Of a stretch of 64,000 nucleotides of DNA, positions 45,405-56,880 are shown one piece after another; the first letter of the stretch is position 1; each line of letters begins with the position of its first letter. Position numbers and translations under genes: made by a program. The stretch covers positions 13,973,520-14,037,519 of the forward strand of contig NC_051138.1 of assembly GCF_014839805.1 (NCBI RefSeq), given 5' to 3'. Below the pieces are notes generated by a model that saw nothing but the letters and a program-made list of their open reading frames with translations, made no database searches and had not been told where the DNA came from. The DNA comes from Manduca sexta. Taxonomy: Eukaryota > Arthropoda > Insecta > Lepidoptera > Sphingidae.

Positions 45405-46075
45405 GAATGAATCCCTCCTAGCCGAATGTCAGCCACAGCGGACAATCAACATAATAAACTTAGACCATCCAGGTACGCAGGAGATATTATAGTGTACAAA
45501 TGTGTGCGCAATACACAGGTGTACCTACTCTATGTTCCTTCACTTTCATAGTACGTTAAGACGGCAAACTGATATGAACGGAGAGAGGTCAGGCGCAGGA
45601 CCAGTAGGGCGCAGCCTTAGATCCTCTCCGAGGCACCGGGGTGTCTCACCACCAACTCTCCCAACTTCGAGCTGCGACTAAGTCATTTTTTAATATGGAA
45701 AAGCCAGTCGCATTTATTTTTGACCTGACCCGGGATTCTAACCCAGGTCCTCAGCTTGGTAGTCGTACTCATACCGCGTACACATAACAACCATGGAACC
45801 GAGGCAGTCATGCATCATGATCGAATCTAAATATAAAATACCGACGAGTTACGATACAATCTTTATAATTATTATAAAGCAAAGCCCTTCACCGCATCTG
45901 TCCGTCTGAACGCGATAAACTCAAAAACTAACCAGCTGATTGAGATCAAATTTGGTACGGAGATAATTTGAGATCCTGGAAAGGACGTGGGCTACTTTTC
46001 CCTAAGAAAATATTTAGCGGGTCTTTTATCCCGGAAAAAATATTGTACGTGAGCAAAGCCGCGAGTAGAAGCTAT
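45405..46075. mobile_element. SINE family G (minus) then Helitron-like repeat (plus)
   Basis: 45405-45815 is a SINE whose tRNA-like head is at the right (B box 'gacccgggattctaacccag' in reverse) and whose body holds 'caggtacgcaggagatatta' and 'gagagaggtcaggcgcagga'. Its best relative is 53412-53795. 45860-46075 is a dispersed repeat with 'tttatcccggaaaaaatatt' and 'gtgagcaaagccgcgagtag'. Confidence 0.6.
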
Positions 46076-47282
46076 TAAATGAAACGTATAATTATGACGA
46101 TGATAATGAATCTTGTCCCCATTAAACCCAAATTAATTCCACAAGAACAAATATATAAACGACGTAATTACATTGAATTCGAATGAAGTTACATTGCAGT
46201 TGTAAAGCTAGCACTATAAACTGATTCCGAACTTTGTTTTGCACGGAGTTGTGTTTCGTTGTCCCTCCCGTGGACTTGTGGTGCGGGGGATAGAAAGCAA
46301 GTAAAAATGTTTCAAATATTCGCGACAACATACATTTTATCTCCATTTGGACGTGTTGGATTGGTAACGTTTAAATAAAAGTTTCGACGAGTTCGGTTTT
46401 ATGTTCCTAATTTATGTTGAATTCTCTTTTGTGACTGTTTTGGGTTAACTTTAGCCAGTAAAATGTTTTCGAGGTTTTGTTATTCTTGTATGATGGTTTC
46501 TACGAATCGTTCGATAATTGAAAAGGGTATTTGACTTATTAAACGACTACAAAATAGGAGGAAGTTATCAATTTGACGTGATTTTTTTTTATTTAATGTT
46601 TGTTACCTCGGAATTCGCTCATTTATGAACCAATTTGAAAACTATTTTTTATTCAAAAGAATATACCTCCAGATTGGTGTCATACATTTTTTTTCAAAAT
46701 AGCTTCAATAGTTTGGTTTTAAAAACTAAAAACGCGAATTTAGCTTTCTTGTGACGTTTTTAGTTATGTTTTTGCTTTGAGTTTGGTTGAGTGTACTTCT
46801 TACATACTTATACATACAGCATAATACCTTTTCTCTTTTTCAGTGGTAGAAAGAGGTGTAACTCCTCAGCGCGATAGTAATATTGCGAGCAAAACACAAC
46901 TACGCCATCGAGACGGTCTATTTTTTTACTAACTCAAAAGAGCAAAAAATAATTTTAAAATGTGTACGTCGTATAAATTTTAAAACAAAAGAAATCATTG
47001 AAATCTGATAAAATATCTAAAAGTTATTGCAATTTGGAAGTTGGGGTAAGTGTCAAAAAAATAGAAAAGAGAAAACGTAGACGTAACAAAAACATAGTCA
47101 AATACCTTATTTCGTGATAAAATGTTTCTTTTATTTAATCTATATAATAACCTTTACAAATTTTAAGAATTTATAAAACAGGATGGGAAGAAATTAACGA
47201 GGTAAAACAGTATATTATTATATTACTTTATTTTTACATTAAAGGAATGGATATGTGTATGGTCGTTTATAATAGGCTTGTA
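46076..47282. other. No gene seen
   Basis: AT-rich, with a weak SINE-like scrap near 46845-46915. No long frame with recognisable content. Confidence 0.4.
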
Positions 47283-47701
47283 CTATAATACTGTCCCACT
47301 GCTGGGCACGAGCCTCCTCTCCTGCTAAGATGAGTTACACCGTAGTTCATCACGCTGGCTTTAGTACGAAATGGCAGATTTCCCATGGCCTAAACATACT
47401 TATACACAATTTCTCAGGTATGCAGGTGCCTTATGAAACCTTAATGACTGAATCGGTGCCGTAGTTGTACTGCATGCGCGGTATGATAGCGCTCTGAGGA
47501 CCTGGGCTTCGAATCCCGGGTCGGGCAAAGTGATATTTGGGTTTTTCTGCTCAGTATCAGCCCGGAGTCTGGAATTTGTGTCCGATATGGCGATAGGCTT
47601 GCCCCCTATCACATCTTGGAATGGAACACACTTGGTGAGAAAAGTGGGTGCCCTAGTTGCGCCTCTGCATACCCCTTCGGGGATAAATGCGTGATGTTGT
47701 A

Positions 47702-47740
<39 letters not shown>

Positions 47741-47745
47741 TAATC
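47283..47745. mobile_element. Truncated SINE-A (minus), full SINE-B (plus) and (TG)n
   Basis: 47283-47440 is an old SINE-A. 47452-47700 is a good SINE-B ('gcttcgaatcccgggtcggg', tail 'ataccccttcggggataaat'). 47702-47738 is a TG microsatellite of about 16 units growing from the SINE tail. 47746-48057 holds no gene. Confidence 0.75.
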
Positions 47746-48057
47746 GTCGCATATACGGCCATCATGCTCCGAGATAAATGGTAAATTAAACTATGGATTG
47801 AACATTAACAGGCTTACTTATAAAAATGTCACAAAGTAATGATTAGTTAAAATATAAATTTACTCGATCAGCTGTAAGTTAAAACCCGCCATCTTGCCTC
47901 TTAATAAGATTTAAATTAGGAATCGGTAATATTTTTGACACCTATTTAAGCTATTTTAACCTCTTAACACTAAAACAATTTTATAAGATAGACTGTAACT
48001 ATATAATGCGTTAAATGATTATTTGAACATTGTGAAACAGGCACTGAATCCAATCCA

Positions 48058-48325
48058 TACTAGCATATAAAACTGAAGAGTTTGTTTGAATGCTGTGAAA
48101 GAACTACTAGTTTGAGAATTCTTTTAGTGTCGGATAAGCCTTTTATCGAGGCTATTGGCTACATACCATATATATATCGCTATAACCAACAGGAGTAGAG
48201 CGTTCAAGAAGAATATTGCTAAAACGGTATTATTTCTTTTGTTATATATCCTAAGGAAATATATAACGGAATTTCCATTCCGAAAAACCTTTATTACTCG
48301 GGCGAGGCCGTGAGCAAACGCTAGT
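48058..48325 (+). repeat. Helitron-like dispersed repeat
   Basis: 'aactgaagagtttgtttgaa', 'gtgtcggataagccttttat' and an end 'gcgaggccgtgagcaaacgc' then TAGT. The 80-codon minus frame over it is a shadow. 48326-48913 is gene-free. Confidence 0.55.
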
Positions 48326-48913
48326 ATGAAATATAACGCTGACGACGTACAGATAATGCTATTCATCGAATTATAGGTACATTAGGTACACATATTTAGG
48401 TATTAAGCAAGCTACCCACACGGGTAAAACTAACAATTTTCCCGGGATAGAAAGTAGCATATAATCTTCACAGGGTCTTAAACTATAGTTTTATAATGTA
48501 TTAATAGATGATAGAGATTTGCCACAGGAATCATTCTAAATGAATATCTAACAATAATCCGATGTATTCTGCAGAAAGCATGGAAGGTACAAACAAAGAG
48601 AATATAATCATTATGATGAAAGGTATTGAGGTTGGAATTCAGTTGCCGAAAGATGTAGCTTAAACTAGCCCCAAAGTTTGCTAAGTTTTAAGACGACTTA
48701 AATAACGACATCGAAAATTCATTAAATTTTGGCCAAAGACAATAAATTTAAACAATGAGTATGGAATATGGCCAAGTGATTGGATATCTTAAACCGAGGG
48801 CGTAGTAACGGAACTTGAAGTAACATTAATCGTTAGTTAATGTTAGTCTTCGATAAGAGACAAATAAATTGACTTAACTATAATAAATGTTGTTCTATAA
48901 TGTAATAAGTTTA

Positions 48914-50012
48914 ATTCTGTTTTTTTAATTGAAATTAAACTAATTTTCCGGATTCTATCGCGGTTTTTTGTTTTTTATTTTTCTCCCGACGTTTCGAAGA
49001 CTTTGCAGCCTTCATGGTCACGGGGGGGACTGAGGTGTTGTTCATCCGCAAAGTCAAAGTTACAATATCTACCTACATTTTACAATTATACAACTTTTTT
49101 GAAATTTTAGCTGTTGGTGGTCCGATCTACGCAGAATGAGCTCACAGTGTCTTGAAGTCTGGCAGCCGGTCTTTTGGGTTCCGATTTAATTAAATGTAGA
49201 ACTGGATCCCAGGCTTGTGCAAGCTTCCAACCATCTTCCCTATTGAAATTAGGATGTTTTTTAATTTCAATAGCCTCGCGAATCATCCTAGGCAGGAATC
49301 GGTGTTCTTTGGCGAGGATTTGTGGCTCGTCTAGTCGCAGATAATGATTGGCGCCTCCTTCAGAGTGTTCAGCGACTGCAGACTTCGTCGAGCGTCGGTG
49401 TTTCACGTCAGCTATATGTTCTTTTATGCGGGTCCCTATATTTCTTTTTGTTTGCCCGATATAAGAGAGGCCACAGTTGCAATCTATTTTGTATACTCCC
49501 GGTTCTTGTAGAGGTATATGACACTTGACAGGTGGTAAAAATTGACTAATCTTCTTAGGCGGCTTAAAATAAGTTTTTATGGAAGCACGCTTCAGGATGT
49601 AGCCAATCTTGTCGGTGACTCCTCTTACATATGGTAATACAACCGGAACACGATCAACTGTGGCTGGTTTCACTCGGTTTCTGTGACGGCGGCGTGGAAT
49701 TTGGAGCTTGTTGTCTCGCAGTGCTTGCTTGACATGTTGCAGCTCAGCGGCCAGGTGTTTCTCGTCACATATTCCTTGTGCTCTCTGAAACAAAGATTTG
49801 CCCACGGTAGCTAACTGTTTTGGATGGTGATGAGATTCACCGTTCAGATATTTATCAGTATGGGTCTGTTTCCGATACACAGTATGACTTAAGTCTTCGA
49901 AACGTCGGGAGAAAAATAAAAAACAAAAAACCGCGATAGAATACGGAAAATTAGTTGAATTTCAATGTCTAACATTCGCGTAAATATAAGAAATCATTCT
50001 GTTTTTTTAATT
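48914..50012 (-). mobile_element. Penelope-like element with GIY-YIG endonuclease and 17-bp target duplication
   Basis: ATTCTGTTTTTTTAATT stands at 48914-48930 and 49996-50012, enclosing a 1065-bp element. Minus frame 49880-49107 (257 codons) encodes the last residues of the RT (YRKQTHTD), a basic linker and the GIY-YIG endonuclease: GVY at residues 128-130, YIG at 140-142, arginine at 151. A conserved tail with FNREDGW and PVLHLIKSEPKRPA follows. Most of the RT is missing, so it is 5'-truncated. The right end (49890-49995) repeats the 3' terminal sequence in opposite orientation ('cttcgaaacgtcgggag', 'aaccgcgatagaatacgg', 'atttcaatgtctaacattcg'), giving inverted termini. The endonuclease frame is open, though autonomous movement is impossible. 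Confidence 0.85.
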
Positions 50013-50159
50013 TTTATTTTTAAAGATCAGTCATGAGTATGAATGTCTGGTTGTTGTTAGCGTGCGCTGTACAACTACCGCTTTTAAATTTTGGGCTGGA
50101 GGCACCGGTTAGGTTAAAGGATATTGAGTTTTTTAGATCGGAGTCTGAAAAATCCATGG

Positions 50160-50370
50160 AATGGAGTCCAGTAGAATGTCGACTGACAAGAGATAGTTCC
50201 CCCTCAACAGTCGACTCAATTATGTCGGCCTATTGGAACCGTATATATACAGGCTGATCCCTGAACGCGACATTCTTACGTGGGCCTCTATGAAGGGTTT
50301 TAGCACCTTGTGTACCGTGGTCGCCCTCGGGGCGGACATAAAATATATCCTACCATCAGTAAAGCATCCT
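50160..50370 (+). repeat. Repeat family C, well preserved
   Basis: Full order: 'atggagtccagtagaatgtc', 'gactgacaagagatag', 'caacagtcgac', 'tatgtcggcctattggaacc', 'acaggctgatccctgaacgc', 'gggttttagcaccttgtgta' and 'gtggtcgccctcggggcgga', ending with 'ataaaatatatcctacc'. Confidence 0.6.
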
Positions 50371-51740
50371 AAGCTATGATTATTGATCATAAATTGTAAT
50401 TTTTCAATTCTTATTAAGATTATCCATGGTACGCCTAAAGTATGCGATATTCTGACTCAGTAGGTACTACCGCAACGGCTATATCAGCCACTACGATACA
50501 AGTTCTGTGTCCGTAAACGAGGCCATTGCAGCTGGTGTAAATTCTTACTGACAATAATAAGACTAAGGTCTTTTCCACAATTTATAATAAATAAAATCTA
50601 CCTATTAATGTATAAGATAGAGAATGCTGGACGCATCGATAGTTGAGTGCATGCCTTTGGTTAGCCTTTATTTGGAAGCATGACTTTTGTATTTAGTCGT
50701 TTTATATAATTCGACGATCTTGAGTTTGAAGGACATGGACATAACGAGACTTAACAACACACGTGTCATGGATGGCGAGCGCTGTGGAATACTAAACAAT
50801 ACTTTATAATTCAAGGTGTTGCATAGTGTTTCTACTATTTATAGGCGGTCGTATCGCTTACCACCAGGCGAACGGCAAGCTCGTCTCGTCATTCAAAACA
50901 ATAAAAAAAATAGTCACAGGATGACGAGCGCTGTGCAATCAATTAAAGCTTAGGAACTTTATCATTGTATTCAATTAAATTTCATTTAATCGCCAGGTTT
51001 GAATCTCGTCAGTCATTTGTAAATATGCTTCACTCGCTTCAAACTTGAACACGGATGTGTGTAGGCACACAATTAACAACAACGTAGTCTCGTATTATTA
51101 CGGACTTGTAATTTATTTAATTAAATCCGGAAGGGTTTGAACCGCTAATCAGTTCTAATTTGTGTTAATAATGTATTGAAAACCATTTTCAATATTCATA
51201 ATAATAGACTTGATTGTTGTGTTCGGGAACTGTGATTACATTACTATAGGCCTGTCGTGGTTATGAAAAACCCACAATATAATTAAGTTTATGTAAACTG
51301 TATAAAATAAAGGCGGTATTTTGCACTGGCAATGTTAACTTACATGTGAAAAAAAGGGGGAAAGGATAAGATAAGGAACTTGCTGGGGATGGCGACCTGT
51401 CTTTTCCCGAAGTTGTCTTTTCCCGAAGTTTGTCCGGAATTCGGGTTCTTGCCGTCTTGAGATTCAGTGATGAGGTGGAAGCGAAAGGCACGTATCGCAA
51501 TAGTGTTAACACAGATAATTTTACGTAAAATATTTTTCCTTTACAATAATTTCAATTTGGTGCCACGCTCGTTCCAGATTCAATTTTGACATTTCAAGCT
51601 TGAGTTAGTAGGGGTTAAGTTATGTTTTTTAGCATAATATAGACGATGCATAATATGATTCAACAATACCAACCAGCATATTTACATATAATGTTTAAGT
51701 GAATGTCATTCGTCAGTTAATGTTCAAGATAGTTTACGGA
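50371..51740. repeat. Mostly unassigned; one repeat F copy
   Basis: 50755-50915 ('ggcggtcgtatcgcttacca', 'ccaggcgaacggcaagctcg', 'tctcgtcattc') matches 57985-58160 inverted. The remainder has no gene; the 83-codon minus frame 51512-51261 is unremarkable. Confidence 0.45.
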
Positions 51741-51940
51741 CGTCCAACCTCAGACGACGACCTCAGTCTCCATGTTACCGTGAAGGCTCAAAAGTCTTCA
51801 ACGTCAGGAGAAAATAATGATATAAATAACCGCGATAAAATCCGTAACATAGTGTTATTTCAATGTCTAACATTCGCGTAAACATATGAAATCATTATAC
51901 AAAAGATATATTTGTATAATGATTTCATATATTGATAGAC
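51741..51940 (+). mobile_element. Penelope-like 3' end followed by perfect hairpin
   Basis: 'ccgtgaaggctcaaaagtct', 'tcaacgtcaggag', 'aaccgcgataaaatccgtaa' and 'atttcaatgtctaacattcg' are the family's 3' end. Just after it, 51884-51903 pairs perfectly (20 of 20) with 51911-51930 around a 7-nt loop, so the terminus is followed by its own inverse. Confidence 0.65.
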
Positions 51941-52199
51941 TGCCTCGGTGGCGTGGTTGTATTGCATGCCCGGTACAATAGCGCTCTGAGGTCCTGGGTT
52001 CGAATCCCGGGTCGGGCAAAGTGATATTTGGGTTTTTTCTGCTCAGTATTAGCCCGGAGTCTGGAATTTGTGCCCGATATGGCGATAGGCTCGCCCTCTA
52101 TCACGTCATGGGACGGAACATACTTGGCGAAAAGTGGGTGCCCTAGTTGCGTTCTGCATACCCCTTCGGGGATAAATGCGTGATGTTATGTATGTATGT
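51941..52199 (+). mobile_element. SINE family B, full length
   Basis: A box, B box (ggttcgaatcccgggt) and tail with (TATG)n. AAAAGATATATTT occurs just upstream (51901-51913) and immediately downstream (52200-52212), probably a target duplication, though 27 bp lie between it and the SINE start. Confidence 0.85.
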
Positions 52200-53002
52200 A
52201 AAAGATATATTTCAGCGCTTCTGCATTAACTTCTAACCAACATTCGAGGACTCAAACTTCTACATAATAAACGTTCCAAAACTGATCGCTGTACTCCTAT
52301 CACTCGCAGTATAGTTGGTGCGTTCCGAATTAGTTTTCCATTTGTATTGAAACTGATCCGGGATAGTAATAAGTAATTTTGATGTCCGGATTGATTTGTG
52401 CTTCGCTTTATATCTCTGAGTTAAAATTATTTGAACGCTCATTGGATATTCAGGTATAAGTTGAATGTGATGTGGTGCTTGTAGTGTGTAAACTTTGAAT
52501 TGAGACATGAATATGTCAGTGATTTTGCAAGTATTTATCTTCAACTGGCTTTTGCCTACGTCTTCGTCCGCATGAAAAAGGGATTCCGGGATAAATATTT
52601 TACTGGGATAAAAAGTAGCTTATGTAATCCAGGACACGGTTTACCGTTGCGCCAAATTTCATACAAATCTGTTCACCTGTGTCTGAAGTTATTTCTAACA
52701 ATCGTACAAATATCCAAGTATTATCACAAACGCATTATAATATTAGTAATAATGTAAGAAGTATGATTATTTTTTAGTAAAGTCCAAAAACCCGCAAAAA
52801 AATTGTCCAAATGGGATACGAACACCATGACCCATTATTATAACAAATTGTCATTAGACCAAGAAGGCGGCCATAAGAAAGTGCATTACTTAAGTATTTA
52901 TATTAACTATAGCATCTTTGAAGCCATAAATCCTATACTAACCTAATATTTGTAATGACACTTCATAAGTTCAAAATATAATAATAGATAATTTGAAAGG
53001 AA
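52200..53002. repeat. Unassigned DNA with one Helitron-like fragment (minus)
   Basis: 52560-52745 carries 'tactgggataaaaagtagct' and ends 'cgcattataatattagtaat', the inverse of the repeat at 9845. The 94-codon minus frame 52544-52260 is unassigned. Confidence 0.45.
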
Positions 53003-53405
53003 TGTGAAGTCTACCAACCTGTACTAGACGCGTGGCAGCGTGGTGTCCTAAGACCTTATGCATTTCAGTAGTGGACGAGGCTCGTGCCCAGCAGTGGCAC
53101 AGTAAATAATATAGGGCTTTAAAATTAAACTATGTTCCGGATTTTATTGCGGTTTTAATATTTTAGTTTTCTCCCGACGTTTCGAAGACTTTGCAGCCTT
53201 CGTGGTCACGGGGGGACTGAGGTGTAGTTCATCCGTAAAGTCAAAGTTACAATGTCTACCTACATTTTACAAATATATAACTTTTAAAACTTTAGCTATT
53301 GGTGATCTGATCTACGCAGAATGAGCTCACAATGTCATGAAGTCTAGCAGCAGGTCTTTTGGGTACCGATTTAATTAAAATGAATACAGGGCTGATATTA
53401 CATTA
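53003..53405. mobile_element. SINE-A tail interrupted by a Penelope-like fragment
   Basis: 53003-53118 is a plus-strand SINE-A tail. A minus-strand Penelope 3' end (53119-53381; 'ctcccgacgtttcgaagac', 'tgatctacgcagaatgag') follows. The last 20 bp of the SINE-A then resume ('acagggctgatatta'). AATATAGGGCT and AATACAGGGCT at the two joins look like an 11-bp target duplication with one change. Confidence 0.7.
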
Positions 53406-53411
53406 TTCTTG

Positions 53412-53797
53412 TATATGAATCCCTCCAAGCCGGATTTCGACCACGGCGGCCAATCTCAACGGAGATCAGCCAGGTACGCAGGAGATATTATAGTGCACAA
53501 GTGTGTGCGCAATACACAGGTGCACTCTCTGTTCTTTCACTCTCATAGTTCGGTGAGAGGGCAATCCGACATGACCGGAGAGAGATCAGGCGCAGGACCA
53601 ACGGCTTTACGTGCTTCCCGAGGCACGGGGGTATCACACCGCCAACTTCCTGACTCCGAGCTGCGACTGAGTAATTTTTAAGATGGAAAAACCCAGTCAC
53701 AACTATTTTGGCCCGACCCGGGATTCGAACCCAGGACCTCAGCGCGGCAGTCGTACTTGTACCGTGTATACTTACAACTACGCCACCGAGGCAGTCG
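53412..53797 (-). mobile_element. SINE family G, full length
   Basis: tRNA-like head at right: B box in reverse 'gggattcgaacccagg', then 'actacgccaccgaggcagtc'. Body 'caggtacgcaggagatatta', 'gtgtgcgcaatacacaggtg' and 'gagagagatcaggcgcagga'. The 70- and 90-codon frames over it are SINE sequence, not genes. Confidence 0.75.
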
Positions 53798-53852
53798 TAC
53801 TTGGAATGTTATATTTAACTTATATACAAGAATGTATATAACATTCCAAGTA
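53798..53852. repeat. Perfect 17-bp hairpin at the SINE-G edge
   Basis: 53798-53814 (TACTTGGAATGTTATAT) pairs perfectly with 53836-53852 around 21 nt. It starts where the SINE-G head ends. Confidence 0.6.
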
Positions 53853-54299
53853 TAATAAGGCGTAACGCCCGATCAAACTTTTCGTCATTTAACTACAATA
53901 AATTAAACCCCATATTCGTTCAAACATATCCCACGACAAATCCAAGTCAGAATAACTAAAACATATCTTTCAAATTATCATAGTATAACAGACGTTGAAA
54001 TTGCCTCTAAGAATACGCAAGATAAGAAATACAATCCAAATGTTACCCATTTTACAGCTGATATCTCTTGAACGTTACAATTCTGATATAACTTTACTTA
54101 TAATATGTTCAAAATAATAGGGTTGATAATTCGGATGCTTGTTAAGATTAGTATGTGCGATACGGCGAGGTGGCAATCCTTTGCATTACTCCCTTGGGTG
54201 GGGATAAAAGTAGATATTTCGGCTATGGTTAGTGTAAACAGTTTACTTTGAATCGTAAGTTTTGAACGCGTTAAATTGTAGTGAACCAAGAATTATTTG

Positions 54300-54480
54300 T
54301 ACCATATTATCAAAAACGAAGATCGAAAATTAGTTTGAATTGAGTGGCGAAACTATTGATCTGATTTAGGACGTTTTTTTCCATAATAAGAAGCCACATT
54401 ACATATGTTTTCTGTGGGCTAGTTTTTTTATTAAGAACGGATGTTAAGCTTTGGGAAACCTCGGGCAAAAGTTACTCAAA
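54300..54480 (+). repeat. Helitron-like dispersed repeat, diverged
   Basis: 'ttgatctgatttaggacg', 'aataagaagccacattac' and 'cctcgggcaaaagtta' in the usual order. 53853-54299 is gene-free. Confidence 0.4.
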
Positions 54481-54625
54481 TATAAAAATAGAGGGTAATT
54501 TTAATATTGCGTTACTAAATTAAAGAATGTACTCGCTTTACCTCTGTTAACATTGTGCCAAAATCATCGATAAATAACAAATATTTTCACCAAAATGCCC
54601 GGTTTTACTTTTCTGATTTTGTTAT

Positions 54626-55266
54626 CATTATATAGTTTATTAAAATTAAATTATTTTTCGGATTTTATCGCGGTTTTAATGTTTTAGTTTTCTCCCGATG
54701 TTTCGAAGACTTTGTACTTTGACTTTGTCTTCATGGTCACGGGAGGGACTGAGGTGTTGTTCATACGCAAAGTCAAAGTTACAATATCTACCTCCAATTT
54801 ACAATTATAGAACTATTTTAAATTTTAGCTGTTGGTGGTCCGATCTACGCAGAACGAGGTCACAGTGTCTTGAAGTCTGGCAGCCGGTCTGTTGGGTTCC
54901 GATTTAATTAAATGTAGAACTGGATTCCAGGCTTGTGCAAGCTTCCAACCATCTTCCCTATTGAAATTAGGATGTTTTTTTAAATTCAATAGCCTCGTGA
55001 ATCATCCTAGGCAGGAATCGGTATTCTTTGGCAAGGATTTGTGGCTTGTCTAGTCGCAGATAATGATTGAGTCTGCTTCTGAGTGTTCAACGACTGTAGA
55101 CTTCATAGAGCGTCGGTGTTTCAGGTCAGCAATACGTTATTTTATGCGGGTCCCTATATTAATATAACGTCGGGAGAACACTAAAACAACCTCGATAAAA
55201 TCCGAAAAATAGTTTAATTTTAAAGTCTTACATTCGCTTAAAAATTAAAAAACATTATATAGTTTA
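54626..55266 (-). mobile_element. Penelope-like element with 14-bp target duplication, defective
   Basis: CATTATATAGTTTA stands at 54626-54639 and 55253-55266, enclosing 613 bp. It reads on the minus strand: a truncated endonuclease tail (equivalents of the 49.1-49.4 kb coding part, with frameshifts), then the 3' end with 'gaaacatcgggag' and 'accgcgataaaatccg'. The right end again carries the terminal sequence inverted ('aacgtcgggagaacac', 'cctcgataaaatccg'). A 'tttgactttgtcttcatgg' duplication disturbs the hammerhead-like motif. Confidence 0.75.
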
Positions 55267-56019
55267 GTGCGAATATGGCGTGCGCGAGAGATTTCTGACT
55301 GATACTATAATTTAGCCGCTAGCAATGGAAGCACTAGGTCGCGTAAAATTAAAATTACTTTTGTTCATATTTATTTTGTTCGATTTTTTTTTACACCTAC
55401 GCAAACAGTGAGTTATTGTGGAGAAATTAGAAACACAGTGTCAATATGATCTTGTATAATTATATCTCGTTCTCCTAAGTTATAAAAACATAAGATTAAT
55501 ATCACCTGGTGTCTGTGTCTCGGACATATTCTCATTAGGATGAGAAGGATCACGTATTTCATTCACAACATTCATCAGATATTCCGTATATGCATTAGCA
55601 CTATCAACATTTTGTGATGTATCCTCAGCGGAACAGTGAACTGACCGCAAGCAGTTTAATTGTTATCGTTTAAAATTAACATAGTGATTGTACTATCTTC
55701 ATTGTTTTTGTTTCACATTAAATGTGATATTCGTACTAGTTCTAGACAAAAAACGGCAAATTCTAAATGACCTTAGCGCCATAACTGCTGGAAACGTCCC
55801 CGGGTCGGTCCCGGGGGTACGCCTATCAAAAACTCTAGTTCCACTCGAAAAAATATTATTTTTATTGCCCTTGCGTTTTTTATTGTACTCTGTCATGCTG
55901 AATTGTCATTTTTAAATTGTAGACTAAAAAGATTTGACATGTGAACTTATATACTGAAGTCCATGATGATGATGTCGATTAAATTACTATTAGGCAGGCG
56001 TTATTTTTAAGTTTTAATT
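55267..56019. other. No gene seen
   Basis: Overlapping short frames on both strands at 55690-55915 share one GC-richer patch ('cccgggggtacgcctatc'). Nothing recognised. Confidence 0.4.
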
Positions 56020-56370
56020 ACGTAAGTAACTTAAGAACAATTTACTAATGTAAACTTCCCAAGCCGTTTATTAAGACATACGAACTTCTTACACGCTTCT
56101 TCGCTTATGTACAACTTACGCAAATAACCTAAGTAAGTACAAATTATCTTCAATAGATAATGTATAATTTGAAAAGTGCAGGAGGCAATTTACTTACGTA
56201 AGATACATAAGTACAATTTACTTATGTAAACTTCCCAAACCGTTTAATAAGATATGCGAACTTCCTACTTGATTCACTCGAGCATGCACAACTTACGCAA
56301 GTAACCTACGTAAGTACAAATCACCTTCAATCGATAACGCATAATTTTAAAAGTGCAAGAGGCAATTCAA
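56020..56370 (+). repeat. 176-bp tandem dimer
   Basis: 56020-56195 and 56196-56370 are direct copies. Both have 'gtaaacttcccaa', 'ccgttta', 'tacaacttacgcaa' or 'gcacaacttacgcaa', 'gtaagtacaaat', 'cttcaat' and 'aggcaatt'. ACTTACGT/TACGTA words recur within each unit. Satellite-like but only two units are present. Confidence 0.75.
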
Positions 56371-56880
56371 ACAGCCAACAACATCTCTAGGGAAGTGTCC
56401 GTCTCAAAGTAAAAAAAATAAAGCTATTCCTGCCGTTTCAGAACGAGTCTCATGGAAACAATGCGCGCGCTCTGTCTCAAACAGCCCCTTTGAAATTTCG
56501 CATCAAAGCGCGACTGTAAAACTAGGTTTTTCAAATATTGTTCCCGGCTACTAATGGAACATGAATTTTAACCTCAATAAAGGCCTATTGCCATTTTAGA
56601 AGGTTTTGAGTGGTTGTTCAGCTGTTTGGTCTGAGCTTAGTTTTATTTTCGGTTACTAACGTAACCGTAACATTTTATTAGGATTATAAATAGAGATTAT
56701 ATAGATTTAGGATTATAAAAGGGAAGGTAGTCTGTCTATAATGCAATTCTTTTCAAGTTCTCATAATATGTGTATTTTAAGCTATAAATTATTTATTTTA
56801 GGACGCCTCTGTTGTAGAGGTTTTGAATAATATAGAACTTTAATCTTTGGAAAACAAAAATTTTTTTTTGAAATTGTTGT
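56371..56880. other. No gene seen
   Basis: Unassigned DNA; contains 'ggttactaacgtaaccgtaa', a short imperfect palindrome, near 56652. Confidence 0.4.

Noticed and set aside
47400..47765. 121-codon minus frame with a His-Thr run
   Set aside because: Translation of SINE-B plus the TG microsatellite.
53409..53700. Plus and minus frames of 70-90 codons near 53.5 kb
   Set aside because: They translate SINE-G sequence.
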